This document shows positions 45,271 through 58,960 of a stretch of DNA of 64,000 nt, piece after piece. Below the pieces are notes generated by a model. That model did no database searches. It was not told the DNA's origin and saw nothing but the letters and a program-made list of their open reading frames with translations. The position numbers and the translations under genes were made by a program. Origin of the DNA: Warburgia ugandensis (taxonomy: Eukaryota; Streptophyta; Magnoliopsida; Canellales; Canellaceae); the NCBI GenBank assembly GCA_035236585.1, contig CP141126.1, positions 71,551,779-71,615,778 on the forward strand, read 5' to 3'. The stretch's first letter is position 1. Each line of letters begins with the position of its first letter.

Positions 45271-47939
45271 CTAACAATTAAATCTACTAAGCAATAAAAC
45301 CACAATTATAATAACATTCAATAATTCAAATAAAATTTTAACATGCCATAACTATTCATCATAATCCAACGGTCATAGTTGATTTCAATTCATTTTTCAT
45401 CTCTTTTAGGGTTTAGATCTTGATCTTTCATTTTCCTTTAGATCTAATACATTTTATTAATGTGATTTTATCACTAGATCATTAATGAATCTCATCAAAT
45501 GATCTGATCCTTCTTGATCCAACCGATCAAGAAGATCTTAAGTCATTTTTTCCAACATTAAGGGCATAGATCTTAATCTATACCAAATTATCATCACTAA
45601 TTCCATCAATCCATATGATATTAGCTTTATATCATTATCCAATTATATCCATACTATCCAATCCTCCTTGAACAAATTGATCAAGGAGATTTCCATTCCT
45701 TTTTATTGATTTTACTACTTTTAAGGCTAGATCTCTTAAGATCTGCCAATTCAATTCCATCTAACCCATTTATTTAAGTTAGTATATTGTTAGCTCATCA
45801 TTTAAAATGTGTTTGAATGGTCTGATCATCCTAGATCTTGTTGATCAAGGATGTTAGTACCCTTATCTACTTAAATACAAAATTTTTCATGAATTGAATT
45901 TATGATTTTGTTGGTTTAGTGGGTTCTCCTCATCAAAAGGAATCCAATCCAACTTTTTGATCTCAATTTGGAGTTAAATTGAGTTCAGAATTTGGATTTT
46001 TAAATTTCAGCCTGTTTTAAGGGCTGATATTGGATCTTACTATTTTTGTTTAATTTCTTGATCTAGATATATAGAAATTTTCTATGATCATGATCCATAG
46101 GTTTTTGAGACCTCCTAAACCCATCTATTGATTCAGATTTTCATTTTAAAGTCATCTCGATCATGATCCAATACTTCTGGCACAGATTTTACTAATTATC
46201 ACAAGTAAATACAATTAAAAACACAAGTTTTATGAGTTCAGTAACTTCTACAAGTGACAAGGAATCTATAGACACTTTCAGATATAAAATCAGAGCTAAA
46301 TTGAGCTCTTAATTGCAGAAATGAGCTTCTAGTTCAAAAATTGGATGACCCAGATCTAATCTGGGCTTACGGGTGTGGGGATGACCAATGATCCGTACTT
46401 GTTACTACCTATTATAGGTGGTTGATGCAGGTGATCAGCTATGGGCAAGACCGTCTAGATTTGGACCGTCGGATCACCCATCATCAGATCTCCTCCATCA
46501 TTGACAATCAAAGGCCAAGATTTCATCTCTTGGGGTTTCTGGGCCCCAGGAATCCATCCAATGGCTCAGAAGTTTCATTTGAGCCTTCCAAGATGGTGGA
46601 TGTCAACCCTGTTGCCAGATTCATTGTTCTCGATGGATCAACAGCCAAGGAGATCTCTTGGAGGCTGGAAAACCCAAGTTAAATGCTAGAATGGAAATAG
46701 AGGGTGAGGGTAACCTACTTTGTCAGGTCCGGTGAAGAAAGCTTCATTGGAGAGATAGAGATATTCCACCAAAGAGATAAAAGAAGCCCTAGAAGCCAAA
46801 AAATATATAGAGGTAGATTACTCTGTCGCCGTTGTCAGAGATGGAGTGAGACCTTGGGGCTTTTGTAGATCACCACTCACTAAAGAGGTTTAACGGTTCC
46901 AGATCAACTTTTAGAGGTCAAATGGGCCAAAATAATGAGGATTGGCTGCAAAGATGGTACCCAATACCGTTCTTATTTTTGTTTTGATTTTCCCAGTGAT
47001 CCAGGAGGCAGATCATCCAAATTTCTTACGGCTTTTGTAGATCTCCTTAGTCCGAATAGATCCAACAGTTAAGATTGAAAGTTAATGGCTAGAAATGGAT
47101 GGGTAATTCAAATAGGATTTTCCAAGCAGAAACCTTAGTTCATCGGGGACAGAACGTCCTTAGACACTCCCCGATAACAAACATGAATTGTCTATTGGGT
47201 GTGTTTGTGTACACTCTCCCAAGGAAAGAGAGAGAAAGAAGGAAAGAAGAAAATTTTGGGGAAGATTGGGAAGGATTTTGGATCTGGGATTTAAGTATAA
47301 GGTAGGAGACCTCGTGAAGTATATTAGAAAATTTTTTGGGAATTTTTTGGGCTATTTATAGGGAATTTTGGAAATTTCCATGATTACATGTAATTATCAT
47401 GTTCAATTCTTTTTTATTATTAAATGGTCATTGGATTCCCACTACCACCTCCTTCTACACTAGTAGGTGGTAGTGGTTTGACCCATGATTACATGTTTTC
47501 TGGCCATTGGATTCCTTTGTGGGCCCCATAGAGGTGTGAAAGGACCCTTTTGCCCTTTTAATTCTAAAAATGGAGAAAAATAGGGTTTATTCCCATGAAC
47601 TCAAAATTGAGTGTACTTAGTGGAGTTGGAAGCGTATTTCCAAGTACATTCCAAATTTTTTTGTCTTAGGTCTTGATTATGAGTAAAATTACCATTTTAT
47701 TATTTTATTCATAAAAATAGAGAAAAATAAGGATTTTTCATCCGAACTCAGAATTTGTTGTGCTTATAGTCATTCTAAATGGTTTGTCAAGCATGTTTTC
47801 AATTATACATGTATTATATCTTGATTCTAATTCTATGAGAAGTGCATTTTTAATAACCCTAATATTCTAACCTAATTTTTTGTGAAATTTTTAATTTTAT
47901 TATTTATTCAATCTCCTTACAAAAGTTAGGGGTGTTACA

Positions 47940-50070
47940 GGATCAACAAACTCTAAGATGTACAAAAGATAATCAAGAGGGTTTAATCCCTACTACTTTG
48001 CATTAAGAGACTGTGAAGATTCTTTCAAAGATGTAGAGTGAGCTTAGCCCTGGCATTTAGGAAGATGAAAGACAGGATGAACATTTTTTGCTTTTCGATG
48101 TTAGCATCCCATATAACCAATTTGACCTACAATTGTGGGTGAAGAATATAAATAGCTACAGTGAAATTTTGAAATGGAGTGAGTTTACCAAGAAATCCTT
48201 CATAGTTAGTTAGATTTAGGGTTTCATAGATTAGTTAGTATAGGTGTCATAGAGTTGCATTTTCCGTCATCATTATATTTTTTACATCTTTAGCTACATC
48301 AATAGGTCAATGCATTATCCAAGGACTACAGGTATTATGTTTGTTACCCTTTCCTTTCATGTTTATTATTTTATTTGTCCATGGTGTGTAGTTCAAAAGA
48401 TCAAGGATAATGTTTAATTTAAGTCTAGGGTTAGGGTATTTAAATTGTAATGAGTCCAAAGATTCTTAGTTTTTTTAGACATTTCTTTTGAATTTGCTAT
48501 AAAAAATTGAAAATTTGAAAAATTTATGAAAAGTTCCTTTACAAGGATTACAATTTGAATTTTTTGAATATTTTAGCTATCTTTTGAACTTTTTATTACT
48601 AGATTTGTATACAATTATTTAATTATTTTATCCTTTTTCTAAGGTATTCCATGAAATGTTAATCTTGAAATAATTATTGGATAAAATAGCCATGTGTATA
48701 TACTATAGGTTGAAGGGAAGATATAACTTAGAGAACTTGAAGAAGATTCGTGGAGATTATTAATCTACATGATATTTATACATTCTTTCTTTTTGAGGGT
48801 TATACATAAATTCAAAATTTTCTTTAGCGAACAATAATTTCCTAGTTGGTTTCATTATTCTTCACGTTCATCAACTATTAGGAAAACATCTGATAGATAC
48901 ACTAATTATCTCTTGAGTTTATGGTCATCTTAAATTATATGAAACATAGGAGATGATAGATGCCATCCTTGGTAAACTTAGAGCCTTTAGCCTTCCCTGA
49001 GTTAATTTTCACTAGTTAACCCCTTAGGCCTTTATAATAAGGTTTTTCTTTGTGAACACATTGACCATTACCCATATTGAAACCTTAATATATACAGTAC
49101 CCAATTGTTTTGGAAAATATGTAGAGATGGTTGGAGAAATATTTTGAGAAAAGTATGAGCAATACAATTCAAGAGATGAACATCCACAAATGGGCTAAAA
49201 AGAAAAGAAAAAATAGAAGACAAGAAAAAGATAATCAATGAAAAAAGAGATGTTCACCCTTATGGGTATAAAAGAAAATTTGTGAATACATCTTAGAAGA
49301 CCTTTACATATCTTCTAGACAACCATTGTTTATCCTTATACTCATTCTTTTAGTAACTCGATCCTAAGCCCATGTTTCATCCTAATAGAATTCCTAGTTG
49401 ATCATAGGAGAAACATGACTTAGATATGGTTATGAATGAGTAGGGAATATTGGTAGAGTGTACTATTCTTAATAGTTGATGTTTCATGAGACTATTATTA
49501 GATTCTTTCTAAATTTATCATTCGTTTATATGGAATATGTGAGATTTTTTGGCCTTGGTATACATAATTCTTACTTGCATATTAATGAGATATTTACTCA
49601 TTTCTATGCAACTTCTTTTTGTGTGTGAAATATATCTTAGAGATTTGAAGCCAAAGTATACATTTGGATGATAATTTAGGTTATAATTTTCTCGAGACTT
49701 ATAATTGTATCTATAGTGGCTATATCACACACTCACATTCTGAGATTTGATGAATTAATGAGATATCTTTAGCATAAGGATAGGATTTTGAACTGTTGAC
49801 CATTTCTATTAGCATGTCAAAATTGGGAGTTAATATAAGTTGAATATAAGAAAATATTTGAAAAAAATGAAGGACTTTCATAAAGGTTTTTAAAAATGTT
49901 TATGAGTAACACTACAAGACAACAACTCATCTATTAGGGATAACTTAGGGGTTTAAAGGCTTCATGCATACATTAAATGCAAACAATAGTACTGGCAGAA
50001 GTGGTTAGGATTTGTTTTTCATTTTTTTAGTTTAGCATGAGGGCTGACAAAATTTATGTCTAGAGATGTT
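47940..50070 (+). other. 3' non-coding remains of a third Athila-like element
   Basis: From about 48400 it aligns with 19380-20985: a decayed AAGGATAATGTTTAATTTAAG/GGGTTAGGG motif (internal polypurine site) at 48398-48440, then TTTCTAAGGTATTCCATGAAA, GAGCCTTTAG, and GGTTTTTCTTTGTGAAC blocks in order, and GGGCTGACAAAATTT just before the LTR. 47940-48400 is unassigned. No coding sequence of this element remains. Confidence 0.65.
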
Positions 50071-51381
50071 TGATATATATAAAACTATTGCATATATATT
50101 TCTATATTTAGAAGGTTTTAGCCCAAAAATTACTTAATTATCACTAATTAGGGTCAATTCTACTATTTTTTAGGTCCACGGTACAAATGAAAAAATTTAT
50201 AAAATTTCTAATTTTTTTTCCCTGAAAGAGAAATTTCACTTTCCAAGCTACTCATGGGTCACGCAAGTTGAAAATAAAGTCTTGGAGGTTCAAAATAATT
50301 ATTGGGTATTACTGTCAAAGTTAAGGGTTTAGAAACCCCATACACAACTCCTACTCCAATGAGGTGGAAAAGGTGGCAAATTCTCAATTCCAACAATTCA
50401 TTGCCTTTTTGTTCTTTTTAGTTTCCATTGTATTTGAGCCTTGTTTCCTTGAGTTCCTTTAAGTTTTGACTTCTTATTCCATAATATTTTCCTTTGATTA
50501 TCAAGCTTTGTTGAGGACAAATCATCTTTGTTGTTTATTTTTGGATTTAAAGTGGGAGAAAGAGGGCTGCATTTTCATCAAAAGTGGAATGCACCCTTTA
50601 TGTATTCACTTGTATGCAAACATTTGATGATTAATGAAATCTTACTTGGTTGATGAATGACCACGAGTCTTTCGTACTTGTTACATATTGAGGATATCCT
50701 GAATTAGTATTACCTTGTGTTGGAATTAGCAAACTATTCAATTAAAATTCTTAAGAAACCATGCGTCTAATCCAAAAATGGAATGCATGGTTTTGAAGAG
50801 ATGAAAGGTTGAAGCATTGAATGATTTTATGAAAGTTGATTATTCCTTTATTGATTTCAGTATTCATTCAATCAAGCATGTTTTTAGATGAGTTGTTGAC
50901 TAATTAGATTCAAGTTAATTGCCTTCATTCATGAAAGAAAGTAGTTTAACTATTTTGTTTGCATGTGTGCTTAGATTGTACTTGTTAAAGTTTCCTTTTT
51001 CATAAGTTTAATTGATTTATTTAGAAGTTGAATGGTTAGGAAAGTACATTTTTGATGCATGTTTCCTTAGGTTAGTTGTTACTTTCATGCTTAGAAAAGT
51101 TAAGTTAAGAAATTTGTTAAAACGTTTACCTTTGGAAAGTGTATATTTTAGGATAGTTTGGAATTTTAGCATGTTTCTAATTTATGCATAGTTTCCATTT
51201 CCATGTGTTATTTTCCATTCTTAGTTTAGGGTAAAAATCTATTAAATTATGGCTAGGTTAGTTAGTTTAAACTAGGGACTACTAGCATCATGTTAGTTCA
51301 ATTCCTTGTGGGATCGACCTCACTAAAGTGCTATATTTCAAACGATTCATGTGCTTGTGAGTTTTATTTAAAACAACACCA
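50071..51381 (+). repeat. LTR of family Q (3' LTR of the third Athila-like element)
   Basis: It probably starts at TGATATATATAAAAC and ends GTTTTATTTAAAACAACACCA. Near the end it has CTTGTGGGATCGACC and CATGTGCTTGTGAG, matching the end of the Y solo LTR (55290-55361), and its last 400 bp share TTTCCATTTCC and GGCTAGGTTAGTTAG with Y. The first part recurs at 36510-36825. No second copy lies upstream, so the 5' end of the element is lost. Confidence 0.65.
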
Positions 51382-52047
51382 TCTTTCTTTTCTTCTTTGC
51401 AAATTTAGATATAAAGGAAAAGGAAGAACACCTTCTAATTCCTAAAGCATGATTGAGGATTTCATTGGGTTTATTGCACGTTGGGTTAAGGTGATGAGAA
51501 AAGATTCGTTGTAGATTAGTGTAATTTGGGTTGAATTTAACTGTATAAGCCCCTATTGAGTAACACAAAAAGAAGACTATAAAGTAGAGTTTAAGCTCAG
51601 GAAAGTAGAAGAGAACATGTAAAGAGCCATGTTGAGTGACAAAACAAAGGACTCCCAGAGCGGACAGTTCAAGGAAGTCTATTTTCTTACTTTCTTTTGT
51701 TTATTTCTTTCATTTCTTGCAAATACAATGAAGTTTATTAATGAAATTACCTTTTTTCCATTCCTTCGTTCTAATTTTGTTCCTTTTCTTTCTTTGTGTT
51801 ATTTTTCTTTAGTTTAGTTTAAGTAGTTTTCCTGCTTTTATTTCAGAAGTTAGGTTTGCTTGCTTTTATTTAGTTTGCTTAATTGCTTTTATTTAGAGTT
51901 CTTACTTTCGTTCTTCGTTGAATATGTTAAAGTAAAGAAACTAAAGTGTTTAATTAACTCCTTTTGTTAAAGAGTCCTTATGAGATTGACCCATATTTGT
52001 TGATTCTATACTTCAATAGAGTCGTGCACTTGTGGTAATTATTAAGG
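51382..52047 (+). repeat. Fragment of an LTR 3' end
   Basis: The last 90 bp (TTATGAGATTGACCCATA and GTCGTGCACTTGTGG, ending GGCACA) have the layout of the Athila LTR end block seen at 12415-12483. The upstream part has repeated CTTTTATTTAG words at 51830-51900. Its left boundary is unclear. It replaces the missing start of LTR P copy 2. Confidence 0.45.
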
Positions 52048-52514
52048 CACATCAGGGATATTATGTGATGATGGGGGATTTTACTTCATGGTTTCCTAAT
52101 GTGGAGATCAAGTAAAAAATAAGTAATTGAAAGTGGATGGAGGGATGAAGGGTGGAGATATTAAGGATGGTAGTCCTATGTTGTAACCATGTCTCACAAG
52201 GAGAGCTACTAGTAAGAATCAAGATAATTGCTTGATTTCTTGCAAACAAGAGGGGGTTTCTAATTCTATGGATAGAAATGCACTTAGAACATTCTACTTT
52301 CATTAATGGATAGTATGATTGGAGGAGAGAGTTAATGGTAGGTAAATGGGAGGCTCAAGGAGATAGGGAGTAGTTGCTAATTGTAGCAACTCCTCACTCT
52401 TTATAAGAGGAAGAGGCCTGGACATCCAAAAGAGTGTGAAGAGAGGATAGTAAGAAGAGAGAGGGAAAAGAGAGGAGAGCAAGGTGTGGACCAGTTGAAA
52501 GGAGTAAAGTCTAA

Positions 52515-55361
52515 TTATAAGTGTTTAATTTTGCATAAAAACCACCCAATTAGAACCCACGTGTTACAACTTATTACATGAAATTTGAACTTTTAGACCA
52601 CAATTCATAAGACATGCATTTTTGACCTACTAAAGCAAAATTTGGTTATTTTGTAGGTCTTAAAGTTAATACAAGGTAAGTGTGTGATTAATCAAGTTTT
52701 TTCTAGGATTTTTCACTTTTTGTAGGAAGTAAGATGTTGATCCAGTAGCCAAGATTGATTGGGATGAAATTGAAGTTCAAGATCAAAGTGATAAATTTTA
52801 GGTTTTGACTCGATCTTTTGATCTTGAACTTCAATCTCATCCCAAAGTGGGCCCATGAAGTAAGTCGTGTATTTTCACCACCCTTGCATGGAAGCCACAT
52901 AAGCCACTTTAGCCATATAAGCCATGAAAAAATGTGGCAAGTTAAGGAATTCAAGCCAAATCATACAAGCCATTCATGTTGTTGGTTGAAGCCAAGGAAG
53001 CATCCAAAGCCAGCCATGAAGCTTAGCCAATGAAGATTTCAAAGTGAGCTATTTAAGCTATCAAGCTAAGCTAAATGGAAGGCTAGGATTGGAGGAGATT
53101 CAAGAGAATTAAGCATGTGGTTTTAAGGGATATTTTGAAGATAATTAAGGAAAATATTATTAGGATAAGTTAACATATGGACCAATAGGATGAGAGCCTT
53201 CAAATTTTGATATTTTCTCACTTTTTTCCACCTTTTTATCACTTTTCACCTCATCACCAAAGACAACCACGAGTTTGACTTTCTATTCAAGAGTCCTACC
53301 TGTCAATAACACTTCAACCTTCCTAAACTCCCTTTGTAACCATCCAACCAATCCCCACTTCCTAGAAAACCACTTAGCCAATCAATTTTCCACATGTCAC
53401 CCTACTTGCCTTCTAAAAGAAAAGACACCTGTATCCTTTTCAAAATTAGAAACCAGCCAGCCCATACTTCTTATCTCTCTTTTATCTCATGTTTATGACA
53501 TCATCTTGCTAATTTATCTTTCACCTAATCTTCCTCATTCAATACCTTATCCCTAGGGCCACTTTCTTTAAGTTTTCTCCCCTTCCTAAGTTAGGAAACC
53601 ACTCATCTATATATAGTCCCATAGTCCATGCGAATTTTCCAAGTAAAGGTGGGTGACACACCTCGAAATCAAGCTTTCCTTTGGTTTTATTTGTCGCTAG
53701 ACTTTGGAAAAGTTTTGGTACTTTTCTTCCTTTGGTCTTCTTGTTATTCTCTTGCTTATTTGCTCTCCAATTCAGGTTAGTAACTTAGATGTTTTACTTT
53801 TGTTCCATTGCTCTAAGTTTTTATTGTTTTGCTCCTTAGAATTCATGATAGTTTCTAGCCCTTAATCTCTTTCTTCTCCACTCCATTCCATAATTTTTTA
53901 TTTGTTATTCTATCAAGATTCAAATTATTTATTATCTAGTAGTGACAACCAAAAGAAGAGCTAGCTTAAATCCTTGATTTCCCCACTTGAATTTCATGTT
54001 TTTTAGCCTCCTTTTCTCTTAGTTTTAGGTTATTTTCCCCTAGTTCACCCACTTAGCCTCTATTTTTCTCAAATTCCTTTTTGAGTTTTCCTTGCATATC
54101 ATTATAATTTTGAGTATGAGAATTATATTGGAATTTTCTTCTTGTTTAGATAAGATTTTAGGCTTTAGAAAAGTGCACAAATTTCAGAAATTTTGGATAG
54201 TTTTATGCTCCTAAATTTGATGTAAATTGATATGATTCAATAAAGTTCTTTGGGAATTCTTGTTATGGATTGTTTATTTCATCGAAGTACTTGATTTATT
54301 TTCTTGCATAAAATATGAGGTTTCAGTAGGTTTCTAATGTAAGATTTATTGACTATTTTTAAGTACTGAATTTTGAAAATTACTTTTTCCTTACCTTTGT
54401 GCTTTAATTACAGCCATCAAAACATGTTATTTTCCTGGATCCTTAGATACCCACTTATACTTTCATGTTATTTATTACATTCCATAGTCAGTTTGTATAT
54501 TAACTCATTGTAGGTGCATTAAATTTTACCATCTTTAGGGCTCTAGAATCATGCACAAAGTCAATAAACCATGCACAATGGTCTCAATCCCATTCCTTTT
54601 AGATTCTTGGTTAACCTAGTTACTTAATTTTAGGTTTAGAAAGTTTCCTTTTTGAATTTTAGAAAGTTCTATCTTTAGGAAGTTTTAAGATTTAAGAAGC
54701 AAAAATCTCTTGAATTGTAGTTTTCATTCACATGCATGTTTCTAATTTCTTATTAAAGTTAGTTAGATCTCATTATTTATTGCATTTTATTTTAGTGTTA
54801 GAAAGTTCTAAATTGGTTTTAGAAAGTTCTAACTTTACAAAGTTTCTAATTCTAGTTTAGGAAAGTGTTAATATAAGAAAGTTTCCATTCTAGTAGCTTC
54901 CTAGATTAATTCATGTTTGCTTTGCATTTGTTTACTTTAGTTAAATGCATGTTAGTTTAGAAAAGTTGCTAAATTGAATTTTATGAATATTTCACTTTAC
55001 GAAAGTTATTAATTAGGAAAGTCATAAAATTAGAAGTTTTTAATTTAGGAAAGTTTTAATTTTAGAAAGTGCATGTTTTAGGAAAGTTTTTTTATTTTGC
55101 ATGTTTCTTGTTTTTTCTTAGTTTCCATTTCTTATTTTTGTTTAGTTCCCATTTCTTATTTTTACTTAGTTTATAATTTCATGTTTTAATTTCCATTCTT
55201 AATTTAGGTAAAAAAAAATGACTTGAATTTTGGCTAAGTTAGATAGTTTAAAGTAGAAACCAATAGCATCACAATAGTTCACTCCTCGTGGGATCGACCT
55301 CGCTTGCTTGAGAATACTACTTTGATTCGTGCACGTGAGAGTTTTAAGTAAAACAACAACA
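52515..55361 (+). repeat. Solo LTR of family Y (2847 bp), target duplication TCTAA
   Basis: TCTAA flanks it at 52510-52514 and 55362-55366. It starts TTATAAGTGTTTAATTTTGC (the expected TG is TT here) and ends TAAAACAACAACA. The end block CGTGGGATCGACC and GTGCACGTGAGAG is that of Athila/Tat LTRs. The same insertion point is empty in LTR P copy 1 (at about 26015), which confirms the boundaries. It contains a strong hairpin at 52761-52843 and many AAGCCA words at 52885-53045. A frame at 53275-53556 has no recognisable domain. Confidence 0.85.
52761..52843. repeat. Hairpin with 27-bp arms in LTR Y
   Basis: Arms 52761-52787 and 52817-52843 are reverse complements with one mismatch in 27, separated by a 29-base loop. 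The core word is AAGTTCAAGATC. The length and loop resemble small-RNA precursors, but no expression evidence is available. Confidence 0.85.
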
Positions 55362-55659
55362 TCTAACTCCCTAATTCGATCCATCAGGTAGCACTACATT
55401 ATTCCCACTAGTTCTTATAGTTTTGTATTATTTTCTCTTTGTGATTGCTTGGAGTTAAGTAAATGTAATTGTTCTTTGAATGCTTCTCTCTTTATTATCT
55501 TGTTTTAAAGCTTCATTCATTACAGATTGTGTGATGCTTATAGTTCATCTCTTTCACCTACTATGATTGTCATCATAACCTTTAAATTCTATGAATGATA
55601 GTAAGGAAGATGTTAAACTCGCAAATATGAAAGAAGTAGAGCAAGCAACTAATGTAGGT

Positions 55660-57046
55660 AAGAAAATTAAAGAAGAAAAAAGAACAACTAACTTGATCCT
55701 GAGGTTACCATCTCTTGCCTGTAATTACAAGAGATTGATGGCCTTAGGATGCAAGGATCTAGAACACAAAACTAGAAATAAAACAATAAGGAAAATTCAA
55801 AGGAAAAGTGCACATCAAACCTAGGAATAAAACATACAAAGGAAGAAGCAAAGAAGCATGGAAATCTAAAGGGAAACTTGCAATGAAGATGTGGTGAAAC
55901 CTAAGAGGACGAAGGCATGAATAAGGACTGGGATTTTGGCATAGAGAAGGGCTAGGATTTTGGCATGGAGAACCAGCCCTAGGAAGGGGGTGTGGAACTC
56001 CTTTCATGGATGCATGGGAGGCCTTGGCTTGTTTTATAGATGGTTGAACTTTCTATCTTTCTAGAATTATATCCTAAGAGGTAGGAAAGAGGGGATAAGG
56101 AAGTGGGGAAAGGTCGTTCTATAGAATAGGTAACTTAGGAAGAGAATTATAAGTAGGACTATAGGAAGGTGTCAAGAAAGTGAGAAACTAGGGAACTGTG
56201 GAAGAGTTTTTATGAAACTGGTGGATGTGGAAGTTAGAAAGGGGAAAAAAGGAAAAAGTGATTCCCTGCTAAGTGAATCATGTTGAAGGAAGAGAGAGAT
56301 GGAGAGAAAGTGGGAAATATGGAAATGGAAAACCTTTCTCCTATTGGTCCACATGTGTATGTTAACTTCTTATTGCTAACATCCCTTGAAAAATCATGCT
56401 TTTCTTTCTAATAATCCCCTTAAAAAATCATGTTTTCTTCAGATTGGACAATAACATTTCTAGCTTCAAAAGTGTGGTCCCAAATTGACATTTCTTAATT
56501 CGTTAGCTTTATGGCTCACATGGCTTACATTTTTGGCTACATGGCTTGGCTTCACCTAAGTCCTAGTTGATAACAAATGTTGCTTGCGTGGCTCCAAATT
56601 CGATGTAAAGGTGGTGGAATTGTATGAATTTTGCATGGATCCACTTCTAGTCACCTTTGTTTCTTGCAATTGATATCTTGTATTCATTTTCTTGCCTTAA
56701 AATGATCTTGACCCTTGCTTGATGTTTGGAATGATAAAGAAAGGGTCCTAGCTCTCTAAGTTGATATGGATCCTGTATCACCATCCTAAGTGATATTGGC
56801 TATTGCATCATCCTTTTAATACCTACAAAATATAAAAAATGCTAATTAATTCCTAACAACTTATGACAATTCACATACTTACTCTGAATTAGTTCCTGAA
56901 CTTGCAAAATATCAAACTTTTGAATTATTAACTCAGAAATGCATGTATCATGAATTTTAGAAAAAATCCTATAACCATGCCCTATAATTTATAGCACATG
57001 TGCTGCTAATTGGGTGGCTTTTATGCAAAATTAAATAATTATTAGT
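55660..57046 (-). repeat. Inverted, 3'-truncated family Y LTR
   Basis: Read on the minus strand from 57046 it starts AATTATTTAATTTTGCATAA and aligns with 52520-53650: ATGCATTTCTGA, TTTTGTAGG, AAGCCA-rich stretch (56505-56600), AAGTTAACATA and GGACCAATAGGA. The end near 55660 lacks the Y terminal block, so the copy is truncated. It interrupts LTR P copy 2, and its similarity to the Y solo LTR is moderate, so it is an older insertion. Confidence 0.65.
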
Positions 57047-58960
57047 GAAACCCAAGCTTTCTACCTATGTTTCTCTACTACTACCCCCATAGGAGTGCAA
57101 TAATAGAGATTAAAAATTTTTCTTCTACAACTTCAAATCAGTGTTGATCCATGAATAATGTTCCATATCTCTTAGGAAGAAGATAAGTCTTCTTTAGCAG
57201 AAGAAACTGTGGAGCAAAAAACCCTCATCTCTGTCACCTCTTTCTATTGTTATTGGAGAAGAAAACAAAATATTTGATCTTTCTTCTTTCAATCATGTTT
57301 TTGTTTCTATATTCATGATATAAACCATTATGGATCTTCTTGTAAGTCTTAGGAGGAATTTCATATTGTTTTCTAGCAATTTTGTGGAGTTTTTGGTGAG
57401 ATTTCTTGAAGAAAATAGTAACATGTACTGTCACTATATGTGATGAACCTATGATATTTGGTATCAAATATTTCCATCTTTGTTAGTTTTCTCCAAATTC
57501 TAACTCAATAATCTATTCTATGGTATCCAATTAGATCAAATAAGTAATTTCACTAAAAAATTCAATCTACAGTTGGAAAAATTAATGAACAAATTGACGA
57601 ACTTCATCACATGATCATTAATGTAGATGAACCCATCATCTTTCTGATCGGGTATCTACATATATGTAGGTTTTCTCCAAAATATAAATATACCATTAGA
57701 TTATTGGCATCCTATTATGTTGGAAATGAAATTTGAAAAAAAAATAATTATATCTATAAGTTAGTGAAATCATTGACCTAAGTACCCCTGTTTATCATGA
57801 ACTCACTGAAAATTTTCTATAGCACCCATTGATGCTGACACTCATGCATATTTTTAATTTCTAATATATTGCTTTGAAGGTAATTAAATGAAGAACAATT
57901 TAGAACATGAATCCATAGCTGATAGTCACTTGTTTTAAAAGTTATATTTCTACATGAAATGCTAGATAAATCTTTCACGTTATAGTTGCAGTAACGACAA
58001 ACATAAGTTTCTCTTTGATTTCTAATTGGGTTTGAGTGAAATTTGAGATAGTGGTCATTGGATGCATTTGGCATGTGATGAACCAAGAAAATGTTGAAAA
58101 AGCTTCTCAAAACATAGGAATTTTTAATGTTATCTACTTCTTTTATCTTTATTACTCTATTTTTGTAAATTTTCACTTTTCAATCATTGTAACAATCAAG
58201 TGGAAAAGTAGCGAAAACTAACATCTTATAGCATGGTTTTAGGGAAGTTCATTCCTTTAGTTGTAGATTAGTTTAATTTATTTAAATTTTCATTACTTTA
58301 ATATAAATTTAATTGATGTCAAATAAGAAATTATGTTAGGCTAGTTTATTTTTGCTTAGGATTAGAGTGATCCTAGCATAATATTAAAAACACCACTCAA
58401 CAATTTCCAATATCTTAAATGTCTTGGAAAATTTAATTTGAATGTTGTCTTAATTTGGAAAAGAGAGAATTGGCCTTGGTCGAATTCCTTGATTCAATGT
58501 CATTACCTTTCATAATGAATACTTGGAAGTAATCCTTGATTCATTATAGTTAGGTTTTACATTGAATACTTAGGATTTGGTAATCTATCTAGTTTCTAAT
58601 GAACAATGATTTTTAAGTTAAATTTTCAAAGAAACCACATTCTAAGAAAATGATCATAGTTTTGATTTAATTCTTGAGATATAAAGAGGAAGAACTAGTG
58701 ATTTACCTAATGCTAGCCTATGTGATCTCTAATCCTAACTTTCAATTACAATTAATTCTCTTAAATCAATCTCATGATTTTATCACCTCATCTTGTAATC
58801 TTTTTAGTGTAAATCCTTAAGATCATAATAGTAAAATAATTTGGTTCTTTAGATTCATCCTATATCCTTCCTATGAATTCAACCCTTCAATATTATACTT
58901 GAGTAACTATGCACTTGCAAGAAAACTCTTAACAATTTAGAGCACATGTGGAATTTTTGG

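Larger units (their letters stand above)
41069..47939 (+). repeat. Long LTR, family X copy B, split by a nested solo LTR
   Basis: Aligns with copy A (29500-33030) in 41069-42434 and 45064-47939; about 4.24 kb remain without the nested element. It ends GTTAGGGGTGTTACA, a typical gypsy LTR terminus. A TATA-like TATTTATAGGG is at 47353-47363, and a TAACCTACTTTGTCAGG block near 46708 corresponds to the TTACCTGG block in related LTRs. The left end is truncated relative to copy A. No internal region follows. Confidence 0.65.
52048..58960 (+). repeat. Decayed long LTR, family P copy 2, split by two insertions
   Basis: Collinear by eye with 25560-28230 in three pieces: 52060-52514, 55367-55655 and 57050-58950. 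Landmarks are CACTCTTTATAAGA, TTCTTATAGTTTTGTA, ACTGTCACTAT, TTAGGCTAGTTTATTTTTGC and ATGCACTTGCAAGAAAACTC. The gaps are filled by a Y solo LTR and by an inverted Y fragment. After the end near 58935 the primer-site-like sequence of copy 1 is reduced to TTTAGAGCAC. Confidence 0.7.
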
